64,000 bases of DNA from Ursus arctos (taxonomy: Eukaryota; Chordata; Mammalia; Carnivora; Ursidae): assembly GCF_023065955.2 (NCBI RefSeq), contig NW_026622786.1, positions 51,755,438 through 51,819,437 of the forward strand, in the 5' to 3' direction. Positions 1 through 12,193 of the stretch are shown here, piece by piece (the first letter of the stretch is position 1; every line of letters begins with the position of its first letter). The notes below the pieces were generated by a model. It saw only the letters and a program-made list of their open reading frames with translations. It had not been told where the DNA came from and made no database searches. Made by a program: the position numbers and the translations under genes.

Positions 1-47
1 AAATGAAGCCATAACTCAAAACGGCCTGGTGTTAAAACTGTATCATT

Positions 48-68
48 AAAAAAAAAAAAAAAAAAAAA
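48..68 (+). repeat. Poly-A (21)
   Basis: Uninterrupted A run with no recognisable retroelement body to its left within the 47 bases available. Confidence 0.9.
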
Positions 69-769
69 GCCTATTCTGACATGTCTTGCTGTTGCTAACT
101 CTATCCACTCATGATTCCATGACTTAGCCAATTTCCTCAAATTAAGAAACTAAAAGACTTTGGAACTGTTCATGTACTAACCAAAGCCATGAGTGGCCAT
201 GAGTTGCCTGACGTAAGGATAACTGCACCAAGTATTCATTTTGCTCAGATTGCCACAGCTGAGGTCAGTCCAGTAACACATCTGAATTAATTGAATGGGA
301 GAACAGTGAGAGGAGTATCAGCAATATGTCAGGAACAAAAAATATAACCAGACAATGACAGAAGGACTCAACGGCTACACTCCAGACACAACAGACATGT
401 AGAGTGGCTGAGTTTCAGACACAGCACGTGTTCATACGCATGCTCCCAGCTGAGCGTGCATGGCCAGTCTCCGAAGGGCTTAGATCCTTGGCCACAGGAT
501 GCAGACTCTCCAAGAGAAAGGTAAATCAAATGCCCCAATGCTGGACCAAACAACACCCACAATGTGCTTCACATTTCTGTTCACAAGGAAAGAGCATTTG
601 ACCCTGATGACTTTTTTCTTCATTATCTGACTTTGAATTTGGGAGAAGGCTCAGGAGCAAGCATTTGCAGCTTCTGAGGGTACTTGAAGATTCACTGTAA
701 ACCAGACGAGAGTTTCTCATTCAGCTGGACAATTAGAAAAATGAACTGGGCATGGCACACACCTGCACG

Positions 770-879
770 TGGCACGGTGTAGTGCAACAGGGAACAGGAT
801 TCCTGGGTTCTAATGAGTTTGCGGCTAACAACATCATTGGTTCTGGACGAATTAGATTATATTTCGGAGCCTTACGCAA
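770..879 (+). mobile_element. MIR-like remnant
   Basis: GGTGTAGTGCAACAGGGAAC and TTCCTGGGTTCTAATG resemble the MIR head; weak after that. Confidence 0.4.
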
Positions 880-1160
880 GGGATATTTATTTGAATGACT
901 ACCATGTGTCTAGAGCTCTTTTAAACGCTGGGGACTACTATAACGAACAAGGTAGACACAATTCATGTCTCCAGTAACTTTACAGTCTAAGGGAGGAGAT
1001 GAGTAAAAACCAAGTTCCACAACAGAAAATCAAAATCATAAATTGTGATAGCCGATTGTAAAACCGGCAAGGTACTGGGTTAGGATAATTAGAGAAGTTC
1101 TCTCCGAAGAGATAACATCTAAACTGAGGCCTGAAAAAGAGAAGGGACTTTGATTGAGCT
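880..1160 (-). mobile_element. LINE-2/CR1-type fragment
   Basis: TATTTATTTGAATGACTACC, ACGCTGGGGACTACTA, ACAAGGTAGACACAATTC and TTACAGTCTAAGGGAGGAGA, then AACTGAGGCCTGAAAAAGAG. Confidence 0.7.
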
Positions 1161-1269
1161 CCAGCTTTCAAAGTCTGTGATTATATGATTTGTTACCAAA
1201 TCATATAAGAATATACTAAATAACCTTGTGGATTTCCCTTTAATTTTGATTCTTAAATCATTTGACTTT

Positions 1270-1440
1270 GGAGCAAAAAGAGCAAGGTCTGATTCTAGGG
1301 CATCAGCAGTGAGTAGCGGACGGGCTTGGCCAAATCAGTGCTATCCCTTGCCTCCTGCTTCACACTGAAAAGGGGGATATAGTAATACTTTCCTCCTGGT
1401 GAGCATCAGAATGAGATCACGCAGGGAGAGCTCTGTGTAA
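1270..1440 (+). mobile_element. MIR remnant
   Basis: AAGAGCAAGGTCTGATTCTA, CTTCACACTGAAAAGGGGGA and TATAGTAATACTTTCCTCCT follow MIR order. Confidence 0.5.
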
Positions 1441-4400
1441 GCAGGAAAGCCCTCTTCAGGTATGTTTCCTTACCTTGCTACCTTGGATCTGGCAACACAA
1501 AACTAACAAACAGCTATACACTTAAAGAAAGTGGTCCTTTATTTAATGCTCTATCCCAGGACCATAGGGAACTTTGAGAGCAAATAAGCTTTACAGTGAA
1601 GAAAAGGACCTTAAAAAACTAATGTTCCCTCAGGCAGAATCAGAGTTCTCTGGGCAATGCAGTCCTGGATCACAGGGCTAGATCTGAAAAGCAGTGATCA
1701 AAACAGAAAAATCTTTCCTGAGTTCTTCCTCACTGATGTCTCCTCGTCTTTTATTACCTTTATGAAAAAGGGATCGTATTTTACTCATTTTAACCCAATA
1801 CATTCTCTCGCTTTAAAGAAAAAGAACCCATTCCTGTCCAGGGGTTGATGTTTTTATTTATTTTTGGTAAAGCTCTCTTATTTTAGGATTTACTAAGGGC
1901 TCTGAAGCGTGTTTCTTGAAAAGCAACGTATGGCCTTTCTTAGTTTGAAAATTGTTCTATGCCCCATCTACAATGTAGCATTGGACAATGACCTTATCTT
2001 CATACAGAAGGAGAGTATTAACAAAATAGTATTTTTAATTATTGTAATCAAAATTAGATAAATTCTTTGAAATTAAATTATACTGATTTAAAAATATTTT
2101 AAAAATCATACTGGTAAACCCTATGAGATATTATCAGGGAATCTTCCATGCAATGGGTAAGAAAGATGCAAATGAATTTTGTGCAACTAGATCCTGAATG
2201 TGTTAAAATACAGCAGGGAAAAATTCAGTGACAGCTCACGCTGTCATAAACATAAATGATGTACTGGACTTGGCCAGGTAAATGTAGATATATTTAAATC
2301 ATTCTGACTCAGTTACAGAGTGGAGCTGGCAATAGCAATCAAACGGACAGGGGCTCAGGCAGGGAGGGCACTGTGGCCTCTCAGCTGGGTAGCTGGGTAG
2401 CCTCTGGCTGGCTAACCTGACCTGTCTGGGCTATGAGTGGACCATCTAGAGCAGAGGTTGGAGACTATTCATTAGTGATCTATCAGAGTCCCTAGGTTCT
2501 CACAATCAAATGGGTGTGCAAGAGTATACCAGAAATTCATATTACCACTGGATAGTCTAAGCATGTGCCATGAATTTAAATTTTTTGAAAACACTAAAAA
2601 ATATTTCCATCTTTAATATCATGCTGTGCCCAGTAGTGAGGTCATTACCTGTCCTAGTATCCATCAAAATTCCTCATGTCAACACATTTCTTAAACGACC
2701 AACTCAAGAAGAATTTCAGAGACCTTTTTAGAATAGATAAACCCCAAATCAACTACCAGCAACAGACAAAAACCTTCATTTGTTTTTGCTATTCTCCTGA
2801 CCATTAGACAGAAATAGAGCTATGACTCTGACACTTTTTAGTCCTACTACTATGAACATACATGGAGTCTCAAAAAATCCAAGACACGACTGCAGGCCTC
2901 AAGAGCTTTCCATCTGGAGTAGACATAAATAAAACCTCAGAGAACTAAAATATTAGCTATGATATTAACCAATAAGCTAGGTAAGAAAATGAATTATGAA
3001 AATCTGATCAAAGTCAGAGTACCTAAGTCAAGGTTTCAAAAAAAGAAAGCCAAGAAGTGTGGCATACCGGGAGTAGGTTCATAGTATAGGCCTGATGATG
3101 TTTTGAGCCGAGGGAAGTCTTAAGGCAATGGTATGGCAAGAGAGGGTAAAGGTCTGTATTTCTTCATTCTCAAGTTATCATAAAACTCTTACTTATATTC
3201 CTAAGCCAGGTTTTCAATAGGTCTTCTGACATCAAGGGAAGAGAGGAAGTTGGAAGTCCACCATTTGGCCAATAGGACCTACTACACCTTGAGTATCATT
3301 TCAAATACTCAAGGATAAAAATGTTAATCCTGGCTACTTTTGTAAAATGAGATTTTCTTTCCTGATAGTATACATATATATAGTTTGATGATATATACAC
3401 ATATTTTAATTTAGAAATAAAACAGTAAAAAGTGGGAAAAAAAAGAAAAACCCAGCAATGCCAAAGGCATTTAAAGTAATCCATTCCAATGATTTCCTTC
3501 TGGATTTTGAGCACACAAGTTTCCTAAATTAGTTCTCTTTACTTGAAGTGGCTAAGACATGTATAGCTTTTACTCAAGAAAAGTAATAAGAAGGACAATG
3601 AGAAAGAAGGTTAAAAATCAATGCAACTGACAGAGGGACCGTCCTATGTCTTTCTTAAGTGTAATCAGGCTTTTGCTGAAGATGAACAGCAAACTAGATT
3701 TGTAATCGTACCTGTATTTTACTACCTTCATCTTCCACTGATTAACCTTGCAACTCTGCAGAAGTCATGTCATAATGAAATTATATTTCATTTAGATGGT
3801 GTTTTATATTTTACAGAGATCTTTGGAATACATGAGATATTTAATCCTCAGCTTTTATCATCCTCATCTATAAAACAAGGTCTTCAAATCAAGGATATCT
3901 ACGGTTCCCTATTGGGTTTAAAGTTCTAGGATTTTGTTTAATGCAGCCATGTGAGACTATAACTGGAAAGAATATATTTCAATCTTTTTCTGGCTTGATT
4001 TATCAATTTTCGCCATCCTTACTGACCAAAGACATTACATAGTCTCCAAATTACCACTGCACTCTGCCCTGTCTGATGAGCTTTATAGATGGCTGAGTTG
4101 GAAAGGTATTTTTATTTAACGATAACTTCTTACTGTTTTCTTTTCCAAAATAAGTTACTAAAATTTACCTTTTCAGATAGCAAGTGACAAAAACTCTTGT
4201 CCTGAATCTACATTTTTTAATCACTTAATCACTTTTATGACCGGTATCTGTACTCAAATTTCATTTTCACAGTTGCTGAAGGTTATAACATCGTGCACTG
4301 TGCTGCTAACAAAGGCTGAAAGGAACTTTAAAGTTTTTAAGGAACATTTTCAAGACTGCCATATTTTGAACAGCTACAAAATATAAAGAAGTGAAACTGA

Positions 4401-6334
4401 GCCACGAAGATGAAATTTATTTTCAATAAATTCACTAAACTTCCATTTCCGAAGGCTTTAGGTTTCAAAGGTGGTACATTTTTAAACTGCACGTAATTAG
4501 CAGAAGGAACCACAGGACTGATGAGCAGGAACGCCTGATTTGCAGCCTTTAAACGCGGCTTCATAAAGAGAAAAAGACTATCAGGTACTTCTTAAAGAGA
4601 AGAAGATTATCAGGCACTTCCCAAAACAGAAACAAAAGAAACAGAAGTTTTACTGTCTTCTTCATTTCTAAATAACTTAACAGTCCTTTCTTTGTGGAAA
4701 CACTTGGCTACTTTAAAGTAAATCAAACAAAGGAAGTTACAGTAAAATATCCAGGAGACTAAACAGTTTGGCACCAGTTGAGGGAAACATCACGTACAAA
4801 TGGGCAAGACAGAGAGGGCTGGCAGGTCCCTGAAAAATGCTAAAGTGGAGGGATGTGCTGAGACGCACATCCACTGTTGGCACGCTGCCTTCTGGAGTGT
4901 GAAATCTATTGACTGTGGCACAAGTCTGCCCTCGGAGCTTTGGTTTGGTCAGTCCTGGCTTCCAGAAAGCTGATGTATCTACCCTTGCTGAGCACACTGT
5001 CACTCAGGAGTCAAATTTTGGGAAGAAGAGCACAAGGCTAAGCTCCGCCCTTGGGTTTTCTTTCATAGATAGGAATGGCATCGATTTTGGAAGCTTTTAG
5101 ATTAGGACACATTCAAAAAGAAAAATAAAAGACAAGAAAGAAGTATAAAAAAATGTGAAACAGACGTTTACTCCATGAAAATACTGTAACTCTATTTTTT
5201 ACAACTAGTGTTCCGGATTTCTATTTGATACTCCAAACTTAGTTGTCTGATTTTTTTTTTTCCATATGGAGAGAAAGGCTCCCCTTAAAATGATTTATTT
5301 ATCAGATTTTGATAATATGATCTTGTCTTCCCAGCTAGTCAGGGGTGCAATGATCAAAGGTAACGTGCCCTGACTTCACTCCTATTGATCACTCGGGGAC
5401 TTCCAAGTGAACTGGCAGAAAGACTGGGGTGAATGGATTAGAACTCAATGAAGGAAATGGTTCTGAAAATACCAATGAAGAAATATTTAACTTAAGCAAA
5501 ATAGATTAAAAATCAAACTTATTACAAAGCACTAAACTTTCAAAATCTTTGATTTGTTAAGTTTTCAAAGAGCAGAACTTAGAACATGCAATTACACTCT
5601 CAATAATACAACTTATTTTATCATAGAAAGAGTAACTGAAATAATGCCAGATAAACAAACAGCTTAATCCTCTCTTTCTTCTTTGTTGGAAGACAAAGTC
5701 TAATGCAGACAGTCAGTATCTTACCTCTAGGAAATTTCCCTGTATTAATTATTGCTACTGAAGCATCGCTCCTCTGTTTCATGGTCTTGGGGCATGTATT
5801 AGAAAGGATGTAATATATGACGAAATTACTCCAACTTTTTGGATGATAATTTTCAGAAAAAGAATAGCCTCTCTCCATTTTCTTTTTATGTTGGGGAGGG
5901 AGGTAAAAAGGGAATTGGGGGGGTTGGTTGTCTTTTAAACAAAACTTCACTGTCTTCTCTTAGGCCATGTTAGAGAATTTAGGGGAACAAATAGATCTTG
6001 AATTTAGCAAAGGGGTCCACTAGAAGCAGCAGATTAGTTTAATAGTTATTTACATTTTGATGAGTGCTTTACAACCATCTTCTATAGCTATGGTTATTCT
6101 CCTCCCTCTTATCTGTTAACGGACACTGCTTCCCAGCTGGGACAACTGAGTTTAAGGTTATTAATGGCTGGCCTAGAGGTCCAGAATATGGTAACTGCAG
6201 ATTACGATTCTGAACCAGACCTAAACAAGCAATGACGGCCAGAGTTAGAAGAATAAGACCTCCCAGAAATGAAAAATTCCCTTGTAAGAGTTATTAAATA
6301 CCTCTCTGGATTTATCGGTCCCACTGGGATCACT
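1441..6334. other. Intron, little assignable
   Basis: AT-rich sequence in which I see no gene and no confident repeat, apart from a weak MIR-like patch near 6040-6190. Confidence 0.6.
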
Positions 6335-6535
6335 GATGGTGAGTCAGATGGCCCTGGGTGTGAATCCTGTTCTCTTCTTTACCTTAGGCAATGTAATTCA
6401 ACACTTTAAACCTCATTTTACTGTAAAATGGAGATAATAACAGTATGTATTTCCAAGGGTTGCTGGGAGTAATAATGACACAATGTAGGTCAGGGGCTTA
6501 GCACCCTGTCTGCACAGATACTAGACACCTGTAAA
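6335..6535 (+). mobile_element. MIR
   Basis: GAGTCAGATGGCCCTGGGTG, TGTAAAATGGAGATAATAAC and GGTCAGGGGCTTAGCACCCT. Confidence 0.75.
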
Positions 6536-6589
6536 AGTAGTTTGGCTGCCGACTCTTACTGTCCCAACAATAAATGCAAGAGCTGCAGG

Positions 6590-6725
6590 AGACCATGGAC
6601 ACAGTCTTCTCCAACTATTTTGTTTTGTGGATAAAGAAAGGCAAAGATTCCAAATGAATTAACTGCTTAAGATAATATTTCTAAATGGAAGCAGAGCTAG
6701 ACTTCAAACTCATGTCTTCTACCTA
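6590..6725 (-). mobile_element. MIR remnant
   Basis: Antisense MIR: TGGATAAAGAAAGGCAAAGA, GGAAGCAGAGCTAGACTTCA and ACTCATGTCTTCT. Confidence 0.5.
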
Positions 6726-9349
6726 GGCTCTTTTCCCTTTGCTGCCTCCAGTTCTATATAAATCTGAGGGTGAAGAGAGAAAAGTTGGATTGAAAATGTT
6801 CAAGTGCCCCACCAGGCTGTCAGAACTGATTTTCTTCCTATTCTTCCCTTGAATCCAGCTCACCTCTAACACATGTGGGGCCACATACATACGTCTGAAT
6901 AAAGATCTGAATCGAGCTACCTCCAATACTCCTGCCTCAACAGACGTCCCTGCCTAGCAGCTGGAAGGCCAGCATGAAATACGAATTCTTGAATTCCTTG
7001 ATTATGGCAGTGCATGGGGACCTAGCTGGGACCGTGCCCTGTCCCATTTCTTCCTCAAGGAACTCATGGGCAGGCCTTCGTACATCCTCTGCCACCAGCT
7101 GCCTGTCCAAGCTCCTCTCACACACTTCTTCCAAGCCCAACTTCTGCCTCTTGGCTGCTTTGGGGGCCTAAGGGTGTAAATTCCTGCAGCACATCCAGGA
7201 AAGCGGCCTGTACAGGCCCTGGAACAGGGTTCAGAACCACTGGGCAGAGAATGTAGGGGGTCCAGTGGATGCAGTCTTGTCTGGAGCAGGCACCAGAGCT
7301 GCTCCTCGGCCCCACCGGCTCCCCACCTCCTGGAGCAAAGAGCAGCTGGAGGAAGACCAGGCTAGGCCTCTCTTAAAGCAAAGCGTCCTGGAAAAGGACC
7401 GTCTTGCCCTCAGGGTGGGAATGCTCTAGTCGTATCATATAATTTGGGGCAAAAGTAGAAGTGATCCCCTCCAGTGATTGGTCACCTGCCTATCATCTTC
7501 CCGGCATAGCTCTGAGATGAATGTGTTGGCCAAGAAGATCTATTTCTTTTTTGGTTCTGCTGAATCTGACATTTCCCATACTTATTGATTATTCAGTTAG
7601 GTAGAAAATGACTCGCCCAAGTGCAGGGCAAACAGCCTGTCACGGTCACATTCCAGTATCAAGCAGCTTGAGTCCCAAGTGGCTCCAGGCTGGTAGAATT
7701 ACATGAGTTTATTCCTTCCCACCCACGAGCACAGGCAATTATTTGACTTTACTTTCAATACACCGGTACAGACACACCAGAAGAACCGGAAAAATAAACC
7801 TGTGTAGCCAGAAGGACTCACTTCCCCTGTGATGGTATCTGCAGCTGACTCCATGGTACCTTCAAAGCAAAAGGACCTTCTATCTCCCGTTCTTATCTTA
7901 CAGATTTCCTTCGCAAACATGGACTGAAGTGCTAGGTCCTGAGGCTTCATTCTAAAGAGACTACTGATATTATGCAGGACTGCTCTTTTCAACAATGAAA
8001 CATCCATTTTCACAGACAGAGCCCCAAACCTTTGTCCTCCACATAAAACAGCCCCAGGGCAAAGCCAGTCAAGAAAGAACAGGAGAATGGAGAGTGTTGG
8101 TGGGGAAGTCAGGATAGTGACAAGTTGCGTGAAGATAGCTCCTTGCTGCATACCACAGGCTGTTCTTCTTTTGAAAACCTTCCACATGCTGGGCACAAAT
8201 GACCCCTTTGACACTTTCTCCTGAAAAGTTGAGGCGAGAGACTCTGTTTCTCAGTAAAAGCTCCCTGTCCTTGTCAGTCACAACTACGCCTCACTAGGAT
8301 TGTTTTGTAGCCTGTGCTGGTCCTTCCTCAGTCACTGTTGTTGCAACTCTGTACTTTTCTGACTGAGTCTGTCAGGAAGGAGACAGGAAATTCTAGTCAC
8401 CCGCACAGCAGCTGCGCCATTCCTCCTATCCTCCTCCAATGACGTCGGTTGGCTTTGGTGACACGAGGTCAGGAACTGAGCCACAGTGAAGGTCAGGAAG
8501 ATAGGTCAGTGTTTATGCCGTTGTTGGGCTGGGGACCCTGCTGAGGCTATTCGCTTTCTTCCTTGCTATACTGTTTCTCTTTCCGTTCCTCTTTTTATAA
8601 CGCAGAGCCAAAGCATCCTGTTTTGAAAACATCTGACTGTTTTGCCACCGAGGAACTCATGCTCTGATGCACTTCGCTGAAGTGTAAGACAATTCTTCTA
8701 ATTCAGGAGGCGATAAAAGTCGAAACAAAAATTAATGAACAAGTCTAAGAAGCCAATCTGTCGTTACAGAAAACAGTTCTAACACGTCTAACTGAACTTG
8801 GACTGCTGGCAGAAGGTTCACTCGACATCCTTTTCATCTTGCAAAACAGTGTCATTGCCTCGTAAAACTGCTTATTTCGTCTTGTAATTCTTGGGGAAAA
8901 ATAACCTACTATATTCACCCACCCGGCTACGTCTTTCTCTATAATCCTGGAATTCCACCTGGCCTGTGGCCAGCATTCAGAGATGAGGGAAATTGGGGCC
9001 AAGGAGGAGACTACGTTTCTATAGGTCACAGAAACAGTTCCTTATCTCTCAGGCTCTGAAACATACTTGGGAAAACCAGTCATAATCTTTGAGTCATAAT
9101 TTTCTTCAAAATATAAAAGGACTGAGAAAAACAACAAACACACAACCCTACCCAAGTGAGGTAAATATGAAAGACTGCTTGCTTGTCCTCCACTGGGCAC
9201 AGTCAACTCTCTACCACTCACAAGTTCCTAAACACCCCCCACATAAAGCACTGGCTTTCCCATCACCACTGCTGAGTAGGTAAAAACTCAGTAAATCACT
9301 TAGCTGATCAAACCTAAGGGCATATATTTTTGCAAAGATGTAGCGGATG
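6726..9349. other. Intron, no confident repeat
   Basis: Apart from the motif cluster near 8.4-8.6 kb I see nothing assignable. A 171-codon open frame on minus (7699-8214) has no recognisable homology and a length expected by chance. Confidence 0.55.
8440..8600. promoter_or_regulatory. Possible intronic regulatory element: CRE-like, AGGTCA half-sites, TATA-like
   Basis: TGACGTCG (8440-8447) is one base from a full CRE and sits beside CCAAT. Three AGGTCA half-sites follow at 8466, 8490 and 8503. A minus-strand TTATAAAAAG lies at 8591-8600, in the gene's sense direction. Use is unproven. Confidence 0.35.
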
Positions 9350-9600
9350 CTATTACAAAGCCATCATTTATTGAATCTTTACTACCCAGCAGGTGCCTTG
9401 TGGAGTGTTTCAGATGCATTATCTCATTTAATCTTCACGGTGACCCAGTAAGGTAGGTACCATTTTTATCCCTGTATTCCAGATAAGTAAATTAAGTCTT
9501 AGAACAGTCATGTAAGTTAGCCGAGGTCAAATAGCTAGTAAATGCTAGAGATAGGATTTGAAGCATGATCTTTTGACTCCAGAGCCCATGCTTTTCACAT
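9350..9600 (-). mobile_element. MIR, nearly complete
   Basis: TCATTTATTGAATCTTTACT, TTATCTCATTTAATCTTCAC, AAATAGCTAGTAAATGCTAG and TTTTGACTCCAGAGCCCATG. Confidence 0.82.
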
Positions 9601-9713
9601 ACTTCCTGTATAGAACGTCTTCAGACTCACTTCCGAGTCTGTAACTCAGAGATTTGCCATGGCTGTTTTGTTCAGTGAGGGGAAGCAAAAGCTTAGATAC
9701 AACTAAATACACA

Positions 9714-9757
9714 GTGATGATGATGACGATGATGACGATGATGACGATGATGATGAC
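9714..9757 (+). repeat. (GAT)n with GAC variants
   Basis: About 44 bases of GATGATGAC-type trinucleotide repeats. Confidence 0.9.
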
Positions 9758-11495
9758 ATTTTTGAACAGTGACTTGGATGGAATGTTCAAATAATTTCAA
9801 CAACATTTGAAATTAAATGTGGGACTTTATTTTTACCACACATCAAATGTAGCTGATATAGATCCATTTCTTTTTGGTGGCCACCAGAATATTCTTATTA
9901 TGTCATATGTGCCACAGATTAAGCGTTACCTGAGACAATTATCTGCATAATCAAGGTGGGGGGGACATGGTTGCTAAGTAAAAAAAGAAAAAGATCTTTT
10001 TACAAATGAAATTGACTTTCGCTGTTAGTTGAGCACTGGATAATTGCTTCGCCCTACAACCTTTCCACTGTAGATGTAGAAAATAGGTGCATGCCTTCTA
10101 CTAAAGCTAACTGTGTCAGCATTAAGTTTACCCTTTCTTTAGGGTTAGCTCTATTCAACTTTCATTGCTTCCTGCACAGGACACCATAAAGGAGGAGCGG
10201 AAGCCTGAAGTGATTGGAATTCTCACCAGGACCTACACAGTCCTCGGTCTCAGAGCCTGATTGACCATTACACTGAACACGAGAAGTTTTTAAAGTAAAT
10301 TTGCAAAACAGACGATGTATAATTTCAGTACTCCAGCCACAGACCTGGTTAGAATCTGTAGGGCATCAACACTCAAAATGAAAAATCATGACAATTTGCA
10401 GTTTCTCGGTGAGTATTCTTTTTCTCCCTTGGAGTTAGTTGGCTCCTTTATTTTAGCAACTCAAGAAGGAAGTTCAGCATGTCTTTTATGGCGAAACCTG
10501 ATGAAAAACTACCCTTAAATATTGGATCCACATCTCATATGGGTATCAGTGCTCACAACACGCAGGAAATAGAGGATCTGTGAATGCTCCTCTGTAGGCT
10601 AAAGCATGTGTGAAAATCTTTCTACTCGGAACCCAGTGTGGTTTGGAGAAGTTACGCACTTAAGCCCTCCTCATGGGGAAGCAGTTGGTTGAGATTTACA
10701 ACAGCCTGGAAAATCCCAGAATTTGGCTTTCAATTAAGAACTTCAGAAAAAAATCAGCAAAGAGTTAAATCTCAAAACTCTTCTTCTTTTTTCCAACTTG
10801 AATCTAAGCTAAAATGTGAGAAAGAGACTTAAATCATTTTTTGCCCTTTCATTAACCAATAAGTAGAGTAAGAAGAGTCTATCCCCCCACCTCTAGCCCC
10901 CTTCAAGACCTAAGGACACAATGCTCCCTCTGCTCGGATCCTTTCAGCAAGAGCCAGTAAGCCTTGATAGGAAGGTGATACTTTTAACCCCAGGAAAGAG
11001 GGAGGAGGGACACACATTCCCTAGTGAACCTCGTGCTGGAAAGGGCATGTTGGCAGGTGTGGAGCAAAATCTTTTCCTGGCCTCAGAACCATAAGACAGT
11101 AAGACAATACCTCAGGCTAGGATGACTGAGGATTCTTAAAATGTGTACTTAAAAAGGTACAGTGGTAAGGTTTTCCATTAAAAACAAAGCAGTACGTATA
11201 TACATATATGCACGCACATCCTATATATATTTATAAAGTTAACATTCTCCAAGGGGGGGAAAAACAAACGAAAAGCAACAACTCTCACTACATAAATTAG
11301 CACTCTAAATCCAGGCGTTAATTAAACAAATGATATAATGATAGACAATTAAAACTGTTCCACACTAAGTTTTGTCTGGGGATTGTAAACAAAACTATTT
11401 CTTTGCAGTACGGGTGGAACTTAATTTCAAATTATTCTACTTTGAAAAGCAGTGAACTTTTAGAAAATAACTTTCTTTTTTGGAGATAAAGTATA

Positions 11496-11496
11496 T

Positions 11497-11536
<40 letters not shown>

Positions 11537-11538
11537 TC
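11496..11538 (+). repeat. (TTTC)n, about 11 units
   Basis: Uninterrupted tetranucleotide tract ending TTTCATTTTAG; a likely length-polymorphic microsatellite. Confidence 0.95.
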
Positions 11539-12074
11539 ATTTTAGGTCATGCCAGCATCACAAAAGAAATGTTAGAAAATCCCAGAATGTCCCTCTGCAA
11601 AGAATTTCAGAATTCATAAAACTTCAGAGCAGCCCATTCTCTCCACTGATATGTGGAGATCACTGTTATTTTCTTGTTCAAAAAAACATGTCTAACACCT
11701 GAATGCAGTGCAACGGGGGTTATCCATTTTACCCTATGAATTCATTCAGATTTTATCTTCCTGATAATTGTTTTTTAAAAAAGGATTTTCATTTGTACAT
11801 GAATAAGATTTATAAGCACCTCTCCCCTTAAACATATTCCCAAACTACATCAATAACAACGAAGTTTGGTTTCTGAGAATTAAACCGTACTGAGGGTTAT
11901 TTAACTTTTGCTGTAGCATCCAGATACAAGCAAAGTGTGGCACTTGGGGACAGAATCTTCTGAGGCAGGTCAGCAAACTCATTCCGACCGCCGGCGTCCT
12001 CGGGTGCCCCTCCGCCGCAGCCAGAGCCCAGGGGAGCCCAGGGGAGCGGGGGAGCTTTAATGAACACGGTCATC

Positions 12075-12083
12075 TCTTACCTT
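12075..12083 (-). other. PDE4B: 5' splice site (donor) of the PDE4B exon
   Basis: Read on the minus strand the junction is AAG|GTAAGA, an excellent match to the mammalian donor consensus. It lies exactly where the family alignment ends the exon (MASNK, next residue Phe). The next UCR2 exon was not found in 1-12080, so this intron is at least 12 kb. Confidence 0.95.
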
Positions 12084-12193
12084 GTTCGAAGCCATCTCAC
12101 TGACAGAGCGGTAGGTCTGGATGGTCTCTAGCTGGTCTAAGCACCAGTCCAATTCCTCCAGCGTCTCCATTGCTAATTTTTGATAAGATTCTT
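12081..12193 (-). other. PDE4B: PDE4B internal exon as used by long isoforms (113 nt, UCR2 start)
   Basis: Long PDE4B isoforms enter this exon at the AG at 12195-12194, so their exon is 113 nt, beginning with the last two bases of a Glu codon and ending on a complete Lys codon. The 113-nt length gives phase 1 in and phase 0 out. This fits the family, in which a Gln-Glu-Glu-Ser/Thr-Tyr-Gln junction follows UCR1/linker exons. The preceding exon is not seen anywhere up to 64000. Exon use by long forms is inferred from the family; the acceptor itself is visible. Confidence 0.9.

Larger units (their letters stand above)
9601..11979. other. Intron, mostly unassigned
   Basis: Holds the GAT and TTTC microsatellites; otherwise nothing recognised. 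Confidence 0.6.
1..12080 (-). other. PDE4B: PDE4B intron downstream of the PDE4B2 exon (partial)
   Basis: Intron sequence in the gene's sense direction from the GTAAGA donor to the window edge. I looked for the next UCR2 exon (starting Phe-Lys-Arg-Met-Leu) and for the super-short PDE4B5 first exon and saw neither. It contains scattered MIR/L2 remnants, a (TTTC)n tract and several kilobases with no assignable repeat. Confidence 0.85.

Noticed and set aside
7699..8214. 171-codon minus-strand open frame in PDE4B sense
   Set aside because: No recognisable homology, no splice context that I can support, and a length compatible with chance. Kept only as context for the 8.5 kb motif cluster.
1..12080. 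Next PDE4B UCR2 exon or the super-short PDE4B5 first exon
   Set aside because: Searched by eye on the minus strand for the expected peptide-coding text and not found; presumably below position 1.
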